64,000 nt of DNA from Longimicrobium terrae (lineage in GTDB: Bacteria > Gemmatimonadota > Gemmatimonadetes > Longimicrobiales > Longimicrobiaceae). Position numbers and translations under genes: made by a program. How positions within the stretch are numbered: position 1 is the first letter of the stretch; every line of letters starts with the position of its first letter. The DNA lies in the NCBI RefSeq assembly GCF_014202995.1, contig NZ_JACHIA010000020.1, positions 52,522 to 116,521 on the forward strand, written 5' to 3'. Under the pieces are notes generated by a model, which was not told the DNA's origin, searched no databases, and saw only the letters and a list, made by a program, of their open reading frames with translations. Below, one piece after another: positions 43,165 through 54,047 of this stretch.

Positions 43165-44349
43165 ATGCGATCCATCTTGAGTCATCCCGTATTCCGAATG
43201 CTCGTACCCGTCTGCCTGTGCGCCATGCCCGCCGCGGCACAGCAGGAGGAAAGGATCGGCAACGTGGACGTGTACCTGGAGGCAGGTGCATCGCCCGCGA
43301 GGGACATCAGCCACGCCCTCCTCAAGCCCGATGCGTTCGGGCGCGCTGGCACCCTGGCGTGGGCCTGCGGCGGAGATCCCGCCGGCCTCGCGGCGGGACT
43401 TCACCTCGCGGGGGATTCCAGCAAGACGCCGCCGCGCGTGGTGTGGCGCTTCGACGCGGGCGCGCCGGACACGACGGTGCTGGAGACGCGGGACGGCGTC
43501 GATGTCGCGCTCGTCGGCGCGGACAAGGCCGGCCGGATCATCCTGCGCGCACGCGCGGCGGAGCGGCTGGCCGTGCAGGTGCTTGCCGATCTGCCCGGGC
43601 GCCCCGCCGCCGGGTACACGTACACCCTGGCCGGCCTGGACTCGGCGCTCAACCGCATGGGGTGCACGGGAAAGGCGATGCCGAGCGCCCGGAACGCGGG
43701 CCTCAGGACAATGGACCGCCTGATGGAGGCAGGGGACACCGTTGCCGCGGGGGCGCCCCCGCTGGGCGTGGAAGTTTTCCCCTCCCTGCGCACGAGGGCG
43801 GACTTTGTCAGGCAACTGGAGCGCAACTACCCGCCGCTCCTGCGCGACGCCGGGGTCTCGGGCGAGGTATGGATGCGGTTCAGGGTTCTGGAGAACGGTA
43901 GGGTGGACACCACGGACGTGCACGTGGTCCGGGCCAGCCATGACGAGTTCGTGATCCCGGCGTTGCGTTCGCTGCAGGCCCTCACCTTTTACCCCGCACG
44001 GATAAACAGCCGCCCAGTCAAGGTATGGATCGAACTCCCCGTCCAGTTCGCCGTGGACAACTCGCCTGCCTATCCGACCAACTGGCAGGATCTGACGCAG
44101 TATATCCGCCGCAACTATCCGCGCGAACTGCGGCGTGAGGGGGCGCGGGGGGTAGTCACGCTGCGGTATCGCGTGCTGCCGGACGGGCAGGTGGACGCGG
44201 CCAGCATCCAGGTGGTGAGCTCCGCCGACCCGCGGCTCAACGACATCGCCATCCAGGGGGTGCAGGTGCTGCGCTATAGGCCGCGCGCCGTGGAGGGACC
44301 GGAGGGGAGCGACTGGGTGTCGATGCCCATCCTGTTCCCCCCTCCGTGA
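43165..44349 (+). CDS. Exported protein with two TonB C-terminal-like domains
   Basis: 394 aa. Signal peptide to about residue 22 (MLVPVCLCAMPAAAQQ). An unrecognised N-terminal domain (25-200) has a single Cys pair (ACGG, GCTG). Two TonB_C-like domains follow: about 210-290 (NYPPLLRDAGVSGEVWMRFRVLENGRVDTTDVHVVRAS) and about 310-394 (NYPRELRREGARGVVTLRYRVLPDGQVDAASIQVV). There is no N-terminal membrane anchor or Pro-rich linker, so it is not a classical energy transducer. Role unknown. Confidence 0.72.
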   Translation: MRSILSHPVFRMLVPVCLCAMPAAAQQEERIGNVDVYLEAGASPARDISHALLKPDAFGRAGTLAWACGGDPAGLAAGLHLAGDSSKTPPRVVWRFDAGAPDTTVLETRDGVDVALVGADKAGRIILRARAAERLAVQVLADLPGRPAAGYTYTLAGLDSALNRMGCTGKAMPSARNAGLRTMDRLMEAGDTVAAGAPPLGVEVFPSLRTRADFVRQLERNYPPLLRDAGVSGEVWMRFRVLENGRVDTTDVHVVRASHDEFVIPALRSLQALTFYPARINSRPVKVWIELPVQFAVDNSPAYPTNWQDLTQYIRRNYPRELRREGARGVVTLRYRVLPDGQVDAASIQVVSSADPRLNDIAIQGVQVLRYRPRAVEGPEGSDWVSMPILFPPP

Positions 44350-44452
44350 TCGTCCGTACTGATTCGAGGAATTGGGGCCGGGCGTGACGTACCGGCGCGC
44401 GCCGCGCAGTTCGTGGGGAGTGACGGTGTTGCCGCGGCGACGGAAAAGGAGC

Positions 44453-44484
44453 GGGAGCCGGCACCCGTGAGGGCGCCGGCTCCC
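44453..44484 (-). terminator. Terminator of the minus-strand RiPP precursor
   Basis: GGGAGCCGGC (44453-44462) and GCCGGCTCCC (44475-44484) pair perfectly; reading on the minus strand the stem is followed by GCTCCTTTTCC. It begins 15 nt after the precursor stop. Confidence 0.6.
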
Positions 44485-44499
44485 GGTGACCGGCGGTGA

Positions 44500-44670
44500 T
44501 CAGCCGTTGTTCTCGCCGGCGTCTTCCAGATCCAGCGTGCACACCTGGCGCGTGCAGTAGCAGGTGATGGACACCTCGGCCGCGTCCAAGGTGCCGCGCC
44601 CGGCGATGGGCAGCTCCGTCTGGAAGCTCTCGATCCGCAGGTCATCCACCTTCATGCTCAGCTTCTTCAT
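44500..44670 (-). CDS. RiPP precursor peptide, pinensin-like leader (3 Cys)
   Basis: 56 aa from ATG 44670 with GAGGAG 6 nt upstream. Leader MKKLSMKVDDLRIESFQTEL shares the KLxxxxxDLxxESFxT pattern with the peptide at 45024; after it comes GRGTLDAAEVSITCYCTRQVCTLDLEDAGENNG, with Cys37, Cys39 and Cys44 and several Thr/Ser. Peptides with this leader are classed with pinensin-type lanthipeptides in Gemmatimonadota and Bacteroidota (from memory). Thr/Ser plus Cys would allow lanthionine rings, but no modifying enzyme is in the window. Confidence 0.72.
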   Translation of the reverse strand: MKKLSMKVDDLRIESFQTELPIAGRGTLDAAEVSITCYCTRQVCTLDLEDAGENNG

Positions 44671-45023
44671 TGGAACTCCTCGGGTTGTGATGGTGGACGC
44701 GCGTCGTTGAACGCGCGGCCTGAACAACTTCTATCGTCAGGAAATGATAGCCTCCAATCACGCATCCGCAACCCCGGGCGACGCGCGGGGGCGCAGACGA
44801 TGGTTCCGCGCGTCCCCTCCTCCGCCGTCACTCTGCAGGGATCAGGTACGCACCGTGTGCGCGTGACGTCGAGCACTCCTTGCGGTGTAATCCGGGAACT
44901 TTCGTCGATCCAGCATTTCGCCACAAGAAACTTGCGTTTGACGACAGTAAGGCAATATTCCGAAAACCCTTCCGGCGGTCTCATGCCGCTGGATCGAACC
45001 CATCCCGGACAGAATGGAACCCC
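44671..45023. promoter_or_regulatory. Divergent leader region between two RiPP precursors
   Basis: 353 bp. A candidate plus-strand promoter is TTGCGT (44932-44937) with TATTCC (44956-44961), 18-bp spacer. A near-palindrome CTATCGTCAGGAAATGATAG lies at 44731-44750 upstream of the minus-strand gene. No gene is supported. Confidence 0.3.
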
Positions 45024-45275
45024 ATGAACAAGCTGAAGCTGACGCTGGAAGACCTGTCGGTGGAATCGTTCGGCACCACCGAGCTGAACGACGCGGATTC
45101 CGGAACGGTGCGGGGCTTCGAGAGCGATTCCACCTGCGAGGAGCGGATCTGCACCTGTGCCGAGGAAACGGAGTGGGACGTGAGCTGCGGAACGTGCGGC
45201 ATTGAGAACACGTGCCAGAACACCTGTCCCACGCACTTCTTCTGCCCCACCCGCTACCCGTATCCGGGCTGCTGA
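45024..45275 (+). CDS. RiPP precursor peptide, pinensin-like leader (9 Cys)
   Basis: 83 aa. Leader MNKLKLTLEDLSVESFGTTE, then a GTV step (SGTVRG) and a Cys-rich core with nine Cys at 38, 43, 45, 55, 58, 64, 68, 74 and 83, spaced as CTC, CGTC and CQNTC among Thr, Ser and aromatic residues. The leader aligns with that of the minus-strand peptide, while the cores differ completely. It is likely modified in trans, because no lanthionine synthetase, YcaO or radical-SAM gene is near. A GC hairpin follows. Confidence 0.8.
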   Translation: MNKLKLTLEDLSVESFGTTELNDADSGTVRGFESDSTCEERICTCAEETEWDVSCGTCGIENTCQNTCPTHFFCPTRYPYPGC

Positions 45276-45296
45276 TCCACCGCGTCCAGAACGACG

Positions 45297-45329
45297 GCGC
45301 CTCCCGGGAACGCTCATCCCGGGAGGCGC
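45297..45329 (+). terminator. Hairpin after the RiPP precursor
   Basis: GCGCCTCCCGGGA and TCCCGGGAGGCGC, 13-bp perfect stem. The following TGTCCGTTG is a poor T-run. Just after it, CACTCACGCACCCAGCACTC repeats precede recG. Confidence 0.6.
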
Positions 45330-45433
45330 TGTCCGTTGCGGCACTCGCGCGCATTCCCTCATCCGAATACATTCCGAAGCTCCCGGGAAGGGTTCCCGGC
45401 GCACTCACGCACCCAGCACTCACGCACTCCAGA

Positions 45434-47506
45434 GTGCCGACGTACACCGAGCTGGACCGGCCCGCGCAGTTCCTCAAGAACGTGGGTCCCAAGCGGGCGG
45501 ATCTCCTGGCGAAGCTGGGGCTGCTGACCGCGCGGGACGTGCTTTACCACGTCCCGCACCGGTACGAGGACGCCTCCACCGTCACGCCCATCTCCGCGCT
45601 GGAGCCGGGGATGGACGCCACCATCATCGGCCGCGTGGTGAGCAAGGGCGTGCTCCCCACCCGCCGCGGGCTGCGCATTTTTCAGGCGGTGGTGCGCGAC
45701 GGCGGCGGGCTGATCGAGTGCTCGTGGCCGGGGCAGCCGTTTCTGGACCGGCAGATCGCGCGCGGCGACCTGCTGCTGCTGCGCGGCACCTGCCGCTTCT
45801 ACCACGGCCGCCAGTTTCAGCCGCGCGAGTACACCACGCTGGCGCGCGAAGGCGAGGAATCCACCGAGGAAAGCGGGACCATCTTTCCCGTCTATCCCGC
45901 CACGGAAGGGCTTACGCACCGGCAGGTGCGCACGCTGATCGCCGAAAACCTGGACGGCCTGCTGCGCCAGGCGCGCGACGACGACCGCCTGCCCCGCGAC
46001 GTGCGCGAGCGTGCAGGCGTCGTCCCGCTGGCCGAGGCGCTGGAGGCCATGCACCGCCCCACCACGCTGGCGGACGCGGAGCGCGGAAGACAGCGGCTGG
46101 CGTTCGAGGAGCTCTTCTTCCTCCAGCTTCTGCACGCGCAGGCCCACCACCGCGCGGCCGCGGAGCGCCCCGGCATCGCGTTTCCGCGCCGCGACACGCT
46201 GGTGAAGCCGTTTCACAAATCCCTGCCCTTTGCCCTGACCGGCGCGCAGAAGCGCGTGCTCAAGGAGATCGGTACGGACATGGCCAGCCCGCGGCGCATG
46301 AACCGGCTGCTGCAGGGCGACGTGGGATCGGGCAAGACAGTCGTCTCCCTTTTCGCCATGCTGCGCGCGCTGGAGAACGGCTATCAGGCCGCGCTCATGG
46401 TGCCCACCGAAATCCTGGCCGAGCAGCACTCGCGCACCCTCATCAAACTGCTGGGCGACCTTCCGGTGAGCGTGGGCCTGCTGACCGGCCGATTGAAGAC
46501 CAAGCAGTGGGAAGAGGTCACTTACCGCATGGCGGCGGGCGACGTGGACATCGCCGTGGGGACGCACGCGCTCATCCAGGACGGCGTAGCGTTCCACAAG
46601 CTGGGGCTGGTGGTCGTCGACGAGCAGCACCGGTTCGGCGTCAAGCAGCGGCAGGCGATTCAGGAGCGCGGCGACAACAGCGACACCTTGGTGATGAGCG
46701 CCACGCCCATCCCCCGCTCGCTCGCGCTGACGCTTTATGGCGACCTGGACATCTCGGTGCTGGACGAGCGGCCGCCCGGCCGCCAGCCCATCAAGACGGC
46801 GCTGCGCAACGAGTCCGCGCGCCCCAAGGTGCTCAAGTTCGTCGCGGAGCAGGTGGCGCTCGGCCGGCAGGCGTACATCGTCTACCCGCTGGTGGAGGAG
46901 TCGGAAAAGGTCGATCTGAAAGCGGCGACGGTGGAGTTCGAGCAGCTCAAGGAGGTGTTTCCCGAGCTGCGGCTGGCGATCATCCACGGGCAGATGCCGG
47001 GGGAAGAAAAGGATCGTGTGATGCGATCGTTTTCCGCCGGGGAGATCGACATCCTGGTGTCGACGACGGTGATCGAGGTGGGGATCGACGTGCCGAACGC
47101 CACGGTGATGGTTATCGAGCACGCGGAGCGGTTCGGGCTGTCGCAGCTGCACCAGCTTCGCGGGCGCGTAGGGCGCGGCTCGGAGGAAAGCTTCTGCATT
47201 CTGCTGCACAGCGGCGGCGAGGCGGCGCAGCGGCTGAAGATCTTTGCGTCCACGGAGGACGGGTTCGCGATCGCGGAGGCGGACCTGCGGCTGCGCGGCG
47301 CGGGCGACCTGTTCGGCGCGCGGCAGTCGGGGCTGCCGGCGTTCCGCTTCGCCGATCTGGAAAAGGACATTCAGCTTCTGTCCGCCGCGCGGGGGGAGGC
47401 GCGCGCCATCGTGGACCGCGATCCGGAACTGGCCAGCCACCCCGAACTGCGCGACGCGCTGGAATCCCGCTACGGGGACCGTGCCCGCATGTTCCACGTG
47501 GGTTGA
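45434..47506 (+). CDS. recG: ATP-dependent DNA helicase RecG
   Basis: 690 aa from GTG 45434 (Escherichia coli RecG 693). Wedge/OB domain: FLKNVGPKRADLLAKLGL, HRYEDASTVTPI. Helicase core: PFALTGAQKRVLKEI, Walker A GDVGSGKT at 295-302, TEILAEQH, DEQH box at 396-399, VMSATPIPRSLALTLYGDLD, and helicase C-terminal VSTTVIEVGIDVPNATVMV, QLHQLRGRVGRG. C-terminal LRGAGDLFGARQSGLPAFRF is RecG-specific. It rescues stalled forks and Holliday junctions. Frames upstream of the GTG pass through repeat DNA. Confidence 0.96.
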   Translation: MPTYTELDRPAQFLKNVGPKRADLLAKLGLLTARDVLYHVPHRYEDASTVTPISALEPGMDATIIGRVVSKGVLPTRRGLRIFQAVVRDGGGLIECSWPGQPFLDRQIARGDLLLLRGTCRFYHGRQFQPREYTTLAREGEESTEESGTIFPVYPATEGLTHRQVRTLIAENLDGLLRQARDDDRLPRDVRERAGVVPLAEALEAMHRPTTLADAERGRQRLAFEELFFLQLLHAQAHHRAAAERPGIAFPRRDTLVKPFHKSLPFALTGAQKRVLKEIGTDMASPRRMNRLLQGDVGSGKTVVSLFAMLRALENGYQAALMVPTEILAEQHSRTLIKLLGDLPVSVGLLTGRLKTKQWEEVTYRMAAGDVDIAVGTHALIQDGVAFHKLGLVVVDEQHRFGVKQRQAIQERGDNSDTLVMSATPIPRSLALTLYGDLDISVLDERPPGRQPIKTALRNESARPKVLKFVAEQVALGRQAYIVYPLVEESEKVDLKAATVEFEQLKEVFPELRLAIIHGQMPGEEKDRVMRSFSAGEIDILVSTTVIEVGIDVPNATVMVIEHAERFGLSQLHQLRGRVGRGSEESFCILLHSGGEAAQRLKIFASTEDGFAIAEADLRLRGAGDLFGARQSGLPAFRFADLEKDIQLLSAARGEARAIVDRDPELASHPELRDALESRYGDRARMFHVG

Positions 47507-47590
47507 GGCGAATGGGGCGGATTATCGACGTCGAGAGTTGGATCGACTAAATCGGGTTGATGCGGAAAGGTTGGCTCGGCGGACGGCTGG

Positions 47591-48040
47591 GAGGCCCCTC
47601 CCCCGGCCCCCATAGGCGTCAACTTTATTTTGCAAAGCCTATCTGCGACGGCTAATTCGACCAGATTTCGCCAGCTTTGCGCCACCGTGATTGTAAAAAT
47701 ACGGGGCTAAGAGGGCTCGATATGGCTTAAGTTCGCGCCTATGCCCCCGGCCCCTCCCCGTGCAAACTGCCGCCCGGAGAGGGGAGAAGGGCAACGACTT
47801 TAGGCTTCGGATGGTGCCGCGCGGTCGGAGAGGCCCGCTCTCCCCGGCCCTCTCCCCCGCTCCGCGGGAGAAAGGGAGACCTCAGTGCGAGGAGTTGGTT
47901 CGGCTCGGGCTGGCCGGTTTGGATCTGCACCGAGCCGGGAGAACGGCGGATCCGTGCACTCCGGATGGCTTGGCGCGGCCGCGGGCACCCCTCTCCCCCC
48001 GGCCCCCTCTCCCGCAAGCGGGAGAGGGGGAGACCTCAAT
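47591..48040 (+). repeat. Repeat-rich spacer with GC palindromes
   Basis: It carries GGCCCCTCCCCCGGCCCC (interrupted by the 133-bp insertion), then the CCGTGCAAACTGCC and CCCTCTCCCCCGCTCCGCGG modules seen at 34437. Next is a perfect palindrome CCCCCTCTCCCGC-AA-GCGGGAGAGGGGG at 48003-48030, shared with 53816-53843 along with about 60 preceding bases. No gene is supported between 47507 and 48354. Confidence 0.8.
47611..47743. mobile_element. 133-bp IS-derived element with inverted ends and 11-bp target duplication
   Basis: The left end is CATAGGCGTCAACTTTA; the right end read inward is CATAGGCGCGAACTTAAGCC. The element is flanked by the direct repeat CCCCCGGCCCC (47600-47610 and 47744-47754). 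The unoccupied version of the same site is at 34446-34456. CAT...AACTTAAG ends with 10-12 bp duplications recall IS4-family elements of the IS231 group. It is lower in GC than its surroundings and has no coding capacity, so it would need a transposase in trans. Confidence 0.72.
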
Positions 48041-48081
48041 GTCGGGGCGTACTGCGGCTTGTCCTTACCGATCCCACGCAG

Positions 48082-48157
48082 TTGAAGCCCCGAACCGGAC
48101 GCGCCAGCGGCCGGTGTCGGGGCTTTGCGCTGTTGGAGCGGCGGATTCATTCGCTCA
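48082..48157 (+). repeat. 76-bp two-hairpin element, copy 2
   Basis: Starts GTTGAAGCCCCGAACCGGAC, ends GAGCGGCGGATTCATTCGCTC minus its first base. Inner stem ACCGG/CCGGT as in copy 1; hairpin 2 is GCGGAT-TC-ATTCGC with one G-T pair. Confidence 0.8.
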
Positions 48158-48282
48158 ACACAATTTGGCGGCCGGAAGGGTTCCGGTTCAACAAAAGACC
48201 GGTGGGATTCGTATGTTCGAGGCGTGGTTTCAAACCGCCGGGCGGCCGCCGCGGACGCAAACGACGGCTTTGCGCGGCATGA

Positions 48283-48326
48283 GAAAAGACGGAGGCCACG
48301 GAGAATGTTCTCCGTGGCCTCCGTCT
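48283..48326 (-). terminator. Terminator of the His-rich protein gene
   Basis: AGACGGAGGCCACGGAGAA and its exact complement form a 19-bp stem with a 2-nt loop; on the minus strand TTTTCTC follows. The stem resembles the CGGAGG repeats of the MITE-like elements. Confidence 0.85.
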
Positions 48327-48354
48327 GTCTGCGTCATCGGTGGAGATGCGTCGA

Positions 48355-48564
48355 TCAGCCGTCCTGGCCGTCGCTGCCGCGCTTGCTGTGCTCGTCGCGC
48401 GGATGGCCGTGGCCCTGGTTCATGGAGACGCCGGTAGAATCGGTGTCGTGATCGGTGCCGCTGGTAGCCGGATGCGCGTGGTGGCTGTCGGGTTCGGTGC
48501 CCGCGGGGGTGTTGCCCGTGGTGCGGCCGCCCGGCTCCTGGTACGTCGTCTTCAGCTTGGTCAT
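48355..48564 (-). CDS. Small hydrophilic His/Gly-rich protein
   Basis: 69 aa from ATG 48564 with GGGAGGAACC upstream, a good ribosome-binding site. Sequence MTKLKTTYQEPGGRTTGNTP, then TEPDSHHAHPATSGTDHDTDS and MNQGHGHPRDEHSKRGSDGQ. It is fully disordered, without hydrophobic core, with eight His that might bind metal. No family recognised. The strong Shine-Dalgarno and the perfect terminator right after the stop support it as a real gene. Confidence 0.68.
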   Translation of the reverse strand: MTKLKTTYQEPGGRTTGNTPAGTEPDSHHAHPATSGTDHDTDSTGVSMNQGHGHPRDEHSKRGSDGQDG

Positions 48565-48916
48565 GCGGTTCCTCCCACTCGGTGGCCAATGCGCCCGCGG
48601 CTGCGGGCGAGTCTGCACAGGTCGCAAGTATCGGTCCGTAAACAAGATGCAGACGATGGCGGAAGAGGTGTCTGGCAGCTCCGGAACAGATTGCGACGGC
48701 GGGTTAACGGGGCCATTGCGCACTCCGTCCACCGCGCTTACGTTCGCAGAGGAGCCCACGCACGCCCTGCGGTGCAGTACGAAAGGAGAGGTGCCGGATT
48801 GAAGATCTGCGACCTGATCCGCATCCACGACGAGCGACGCTCCACTCACCGGAACGCCCTGCAGCCCGCGCGCTGCACGGGCGTTTTTCGTTTCACCCGC
48901 CCATGGGGAGGCTGAG

Positions 48917-49177
48917 ATGCTCGATTCGGGGATGATCAACAAGATCCACAAGGCTCGTGAGTACGCCGCGGAGCCGGGGCGCATCCACTTCAACCGGCTG
49001 GAGGTGGAGTTCGATGGAAAGAACGGGAGCCACAACGTAGGCTTCAACGAAGGACATTGGCACTGCGACTGCGACTACTTTCGCCACCACAGCACGTGCA
49101 GCCACACGATGGCGATGGAGCGGGTGCTGGGGGTGATGGCGCCCGCGGAAGCCGAGGCGATTTCCATTACGGTGTGA
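48917..49177 (+). CDS. Small SWIM zinc-finger protein
   Basis: 86 aa. HFNRLEVEFDGKNGSHNVGF then WHCDCDYFRHHSTCSHTMAM, a CxC-x8-CxH SWIM finger with its preceding beta strands. The sequence beyond is a short helix. It resembles the 12593 protein in layout but not closely in sequence. Upstream, 48700-48916 holds no gene I can support. A nucleic-acid-binding role is plausible but unproven. Confidence 0.75.
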   Translation: MLDSGMINKIHKAREYAAEPGRIHFNRLEVEFDGKNGSHNVGFNEGHWHCDCDYFRHHSTCSHTMAMERVLGVMAPAEAEAISITV

Positions 49178-49360
49178 ACGATCCCGCGCCCGCACCGGGC
49201 GCGCGCCACAACGCAGATCGCCGCGGGAGCAGGACTCCGGCGGCGATTCGCGCGTTCAGTGGGCAGGATGAGCTCTCATCCTGGATCTGTTTCGACGAGA
49301 TTCGATGCGACGGTCGGGGTTCACGGGCGGGCCCCCACCCGGGCTCGTACTACTCGCCCA

Positions 49361-49388
49361 CCCTCCCCCAAAAAAACCTGGGGGAGGG
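49361..49388. repeat. Hairpin CCCTCCCCC/GGGGGAGGG
   Basis: A 9-bp stem with an A-rich loop, in the 49178-49867 spacer. It precedes an inverted 76-bp element and shows the same C-rich composition as the other spacer palindromes. Confidence 0.55.
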
Positions 49389-49447
49389 TTGTCGGGGCGG
49401 ATGGTTTGGCACGCGGGGCGGACATCGTGTCGCGCCCAGACTCTCCT

Positions 49448-49522
49448 GAGCGAATGAATCCGCCGCTCAAACCGCGGGAACCTCCGACACGTCGCTATTC
49501 GCGCCCCGTTCGGGGCTTCAAC
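49448..49522 (-). repeat. 76-bp two-hairpin element, copy 3 (inverted)
   Basis: Minus-strand orientation: GTTGAAGCCCCGAACGGGGC ... GGATTCATTCGCTC. Outer stem CCCCGA/TCGGAG is imperfect, inner ACG/CGT retained. It faces copy 4 across about 145 bp. Confidence 0.75.
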
Positions 49523-49667
49523 TACCTGAAACGGCAACCGCGCCCGGCGCGTACCCCCGCCAGGTGGCCGCATGAATCTCCGCTGAAGAATCACGTAATC
49601 CGACCGCGCGACACTTGACCGGGCGACGAGAACTGCGCCGCGTCCCCCATGACCGCCCCCAGATGCA

Positions 49668-49744
49668 GTTGAAGCCCCGATCGTGGACGCGTCAGCGGCC
49701 TCGATCGGGGGTTCCCGCTGTCTGAGCGGCGGATTCATTCGCTC
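49668..49744 (+). repeat. 76-bp two-hairpin element, copy 4
   Basis: Stem 1 is extended here: CCCCGATCG pairs with CGATCGGGG over 9 bp, replacing the ACCGG/CCGGT inner pairs of copies 1-2. Ends GGCGGATTCATTCGCTC. Confidence 0.8.
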
Positions 49745-49813
49745 AGGATGGATGCGGCACGCGCGTGTCCCCGGGTCTCATGTTCGATCATTCGTGCGAT
49801 GATCCAAACCCAT

Positions 49814-49852
49814 GCAAAACGGCCGGCGGATAGACTCCGCCGGCCGTTTTGC
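49814..49852. terminator. Terminator after the thiolase gene (works on either strand)
   Basis: GCAAAACGGCCGGCGGA (49814-49830) and TCCGCCGGCCGTTTTGC (49836-49852) pair over 17 bp; the terminal A/T pairs give a T-run in both directions. It lies 16 bp beyond the minus-strand thiolase stop. Confidence 0.9.
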
Positions 49853-49867
49853 TCGTTCAGGCGTGGA

Positions 49868-50998
49868 TCAGCCGTAGACCTCGAAGATGCCCGCAGCGCC
49901 CATGCCGCCGCCGACGCACATGGTCACCAGCCCCATGCCGCCGCCGCGCCGCCGCAGTTCGTGGATCAGTTGCGCGCCCAGCTTGGCACCCGTGGCGCCA
50001 AGCGGGTGGCCCAGCGCGATGGCGCCGCCGTTGACGTTGGTCTTTTCCTCGGGCATGTCGAGATCGCGCATCACCGCCAGCACCTGCGCGGCGAAGGCCT
50101 CGTTCAGCTCGATGAGGTCGATGTCGTCCATCGTCATCCCCGTGCGCTTCAACGCGTTGGGCACGGCCAGGGCCGGCGCGATCCCCATGATCTCCGGCGC
50201 CACGCCGGACGTGCCGAATCCCACGAAGCGCGCCAGGATGGGCAGGCCGAGCGCCTCCGCCTTTTCGCGGCTGGTGAGCACCATCGCGCCCGCGCCGTCG
50301 CTGTACGGCGACGCGTTCCCCGCCGTCACCGAGCCCTTGGCCTTGAACGCCGGCCGCAGCCCCGAAAGCTTCTCCAGCGAAGTATCGGGGCGCACCAGTT
50401 CATCCACCGTGAAGTCGCCGCTGGCGGTGCGCACGGGGACGATCTCGTCGCGGAAGCGGCCCTCGGCGAGCGCGGCCGCGGCGCGCTGGTGGCTGCGCAG
50501 TGCCCAGGCGTCCTGATCTTCGCGGTTCACGCCCCAGCGCTCGGCCACGTTCTCCGCCGTGAATCCCATCCCGATGTACGCCTCGATCATCTCGGGATGA
50601 AGCTCCTTGTGATGGCCACCCATGGGGATGCGGCTCATCATCTCGATGCCGCCGGCAAGCACGGTATCCGCCATCCCCGTCATGATGCTGGCGGCCGCCA
50701 TCGCCACCGTCTGCAGCCCCGACGAGCAGAAGCGGTTCACCGTCGTCCCCGACACCTCCACGGGGAATCCGGCGCGCAGCACGGCCATGCGCGCGATGTT
50801 GGTGCCCTGCGCGCCCTCGGGGCTGGCGCAGCCGAGCATCACGTCATCCACATCCTTGGGCTGCAGCCCCGACGCTTCCACCGCACCGCGGATGACGTCG
50901 GCCGCCAGGTCCACGGGATGGACGTTGAAGAGCGACCCGTCGGACTTGCCCTTTGCCACCGCGCTGCGCACGGCGCTCACGATTACTGCTTCGTGCAT
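49868..50998 (-). CDS. fadA: Acetyl-CoA acyltransferase (thiolase)
   Basis: 376 aa from ATG 50998. Catalytic Cys91 in [10 protein letters not shown], His331 in [16 protein letters not shown] and Cys361 in TMCVGGGMG, plus NEAFAAQVL. Cleaves 3-ketoacyl-CoA in beta-oxidation. It follows the FadN-type gene by 117 bp, in which AGTGCCCAG units repeat directly and inverted (51020-51105). Placed with FadN as in Bacillus fadNA. Confidence 0.94.
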   Translation of the reverse strand: MHEAVIVSAVRSAVAKGKSDGSLFNVHPVDLAADVIRGAVEASGLQPKDVDDVMLGCASPEGAQGTNIARMAVLRAGFPVEVSGTTVNRFCSSGLQTVAMAAASIMTGMADTVLAGGIEMMSRIPMGGHHKELHPEMIEAYIGMGFTAENVAERWGVNREDQDAWALRSHQRAAAALAEGRFRDEIVPVRTASGDFTVDELVRPDTSLEKLSGLRPAFKAKGSVTAGNASPYSDGAGAMVLTSREKAEALGLPILARFVGFGTSGVAPEIMGIAPALAVPNALKRTGMTMDDIDLIELNEAFAAQVLAVMRDLDMPEEKTNVNGGAIALGHPLGATGAKLGAQLIHELRRRGGGMGLVTMCVGGGMGAAGIFEVYG

Positions 50999-51115
50999 AT
51001 GATTGCCTGCCTTGCAGGAGAAGAGTGCCCAGTTTCCAAGTGCCCAGTGCTCAGGTTCCAGTGCCCAGCCCAGAAGCCCGTGCTGGGCACTTGGCACTTG
51101 GTACTTTCTTTTTCC

Positions 51116-53416
<2,301 letters not shown>

Positions 53417-53639
53417 ACGCCTTCCAGTCAGGGTCCGGTACCAGGTCGCCGCGCCGGCCGCGGAGGGGGCCGGCGGCCCTTGTGTTTCCGCCACTCCGCC
53501 CGAACGTCGTTCGGAACGTGCGCGCCGGAAAGCAAGGTGTCAACTTGAGCGGGGCTCATCCAGTGGCGGGTTGCGGACGGCTGCGTTGTGCGATGATGAG
53601 GGGGTTCATGTGGGCGGGCAATCAACCCGGGACCAGAGA

Positions 53640-53855
53640 TGGGTGCGGCGGACGGTGTGGCCCTCACCCCGCGTGCTGCGCACGACGACCCTCTCCCACG
53701 AACGGATGTGGGAGAGGGAGCACACCCCAGTGCCGTGGGGATCGGAAAGACGAGTGGAGGAGATTCGTGTGCTCCGGATGATTCGGTGCGGCCGCGGGCA
53801 GCCCTCTCCCCCCGGCCCCCTCTCCCGCAAGCGGGAGAGGGGGAGACCTCCGCGC
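53640..53855 (+). repeat. GC-rich palindromic repeats
   Basis: CCCTCTCCCACGAACGGATG with GTGGGAGAGGG (53691-53719) and the perfect CCCCCTCTCCCGC palindrome at 53816-53843. The stretch from 53768 matches 47952-48036 closely. The 53417-54198 spacer has no supported gene. Confidence 0.75.
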
Positions 53856-53972
53856 CGGGGCTGGTTCGGCGGGCACGGCGGGAACCCGCCCGGCGGTTAA
53901 AACCGCGCCTCGAAACACACGATGTCCGCCTGCGCGGACCGCGGCCACTGCCTCTGCGCACTCCCCGATGCT

Positions 53973-54047
53973 GTTGAAGCCCCGAACGGCGCGCGAATAG
54001 CGCCGTGTCGGGGGTTCCCGCGGTTTGAGCGGCGGATTTATCCGCTC
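53973..54047 (+). repeat. 76-bp two-hairpin element, copy 5
   Basis: Outer stem CCCCGA/TCGGGG kept; inner stem is CGGCGC/GCGCCG, unlike copies 1, 2 and 4, so base changes are compensated. Hairpin 2 is GCGGAT-TT-ATCCGC. Confidence 0.8.

Noticed and set aside
48340..48915. A 191-codon plus-strand frame over the His-rich gene
   Set aside because: The minus-strand gene here has a good ribosome-binding site and a perfect terminator; the plus-strand frame is an arginine-rich shadow.
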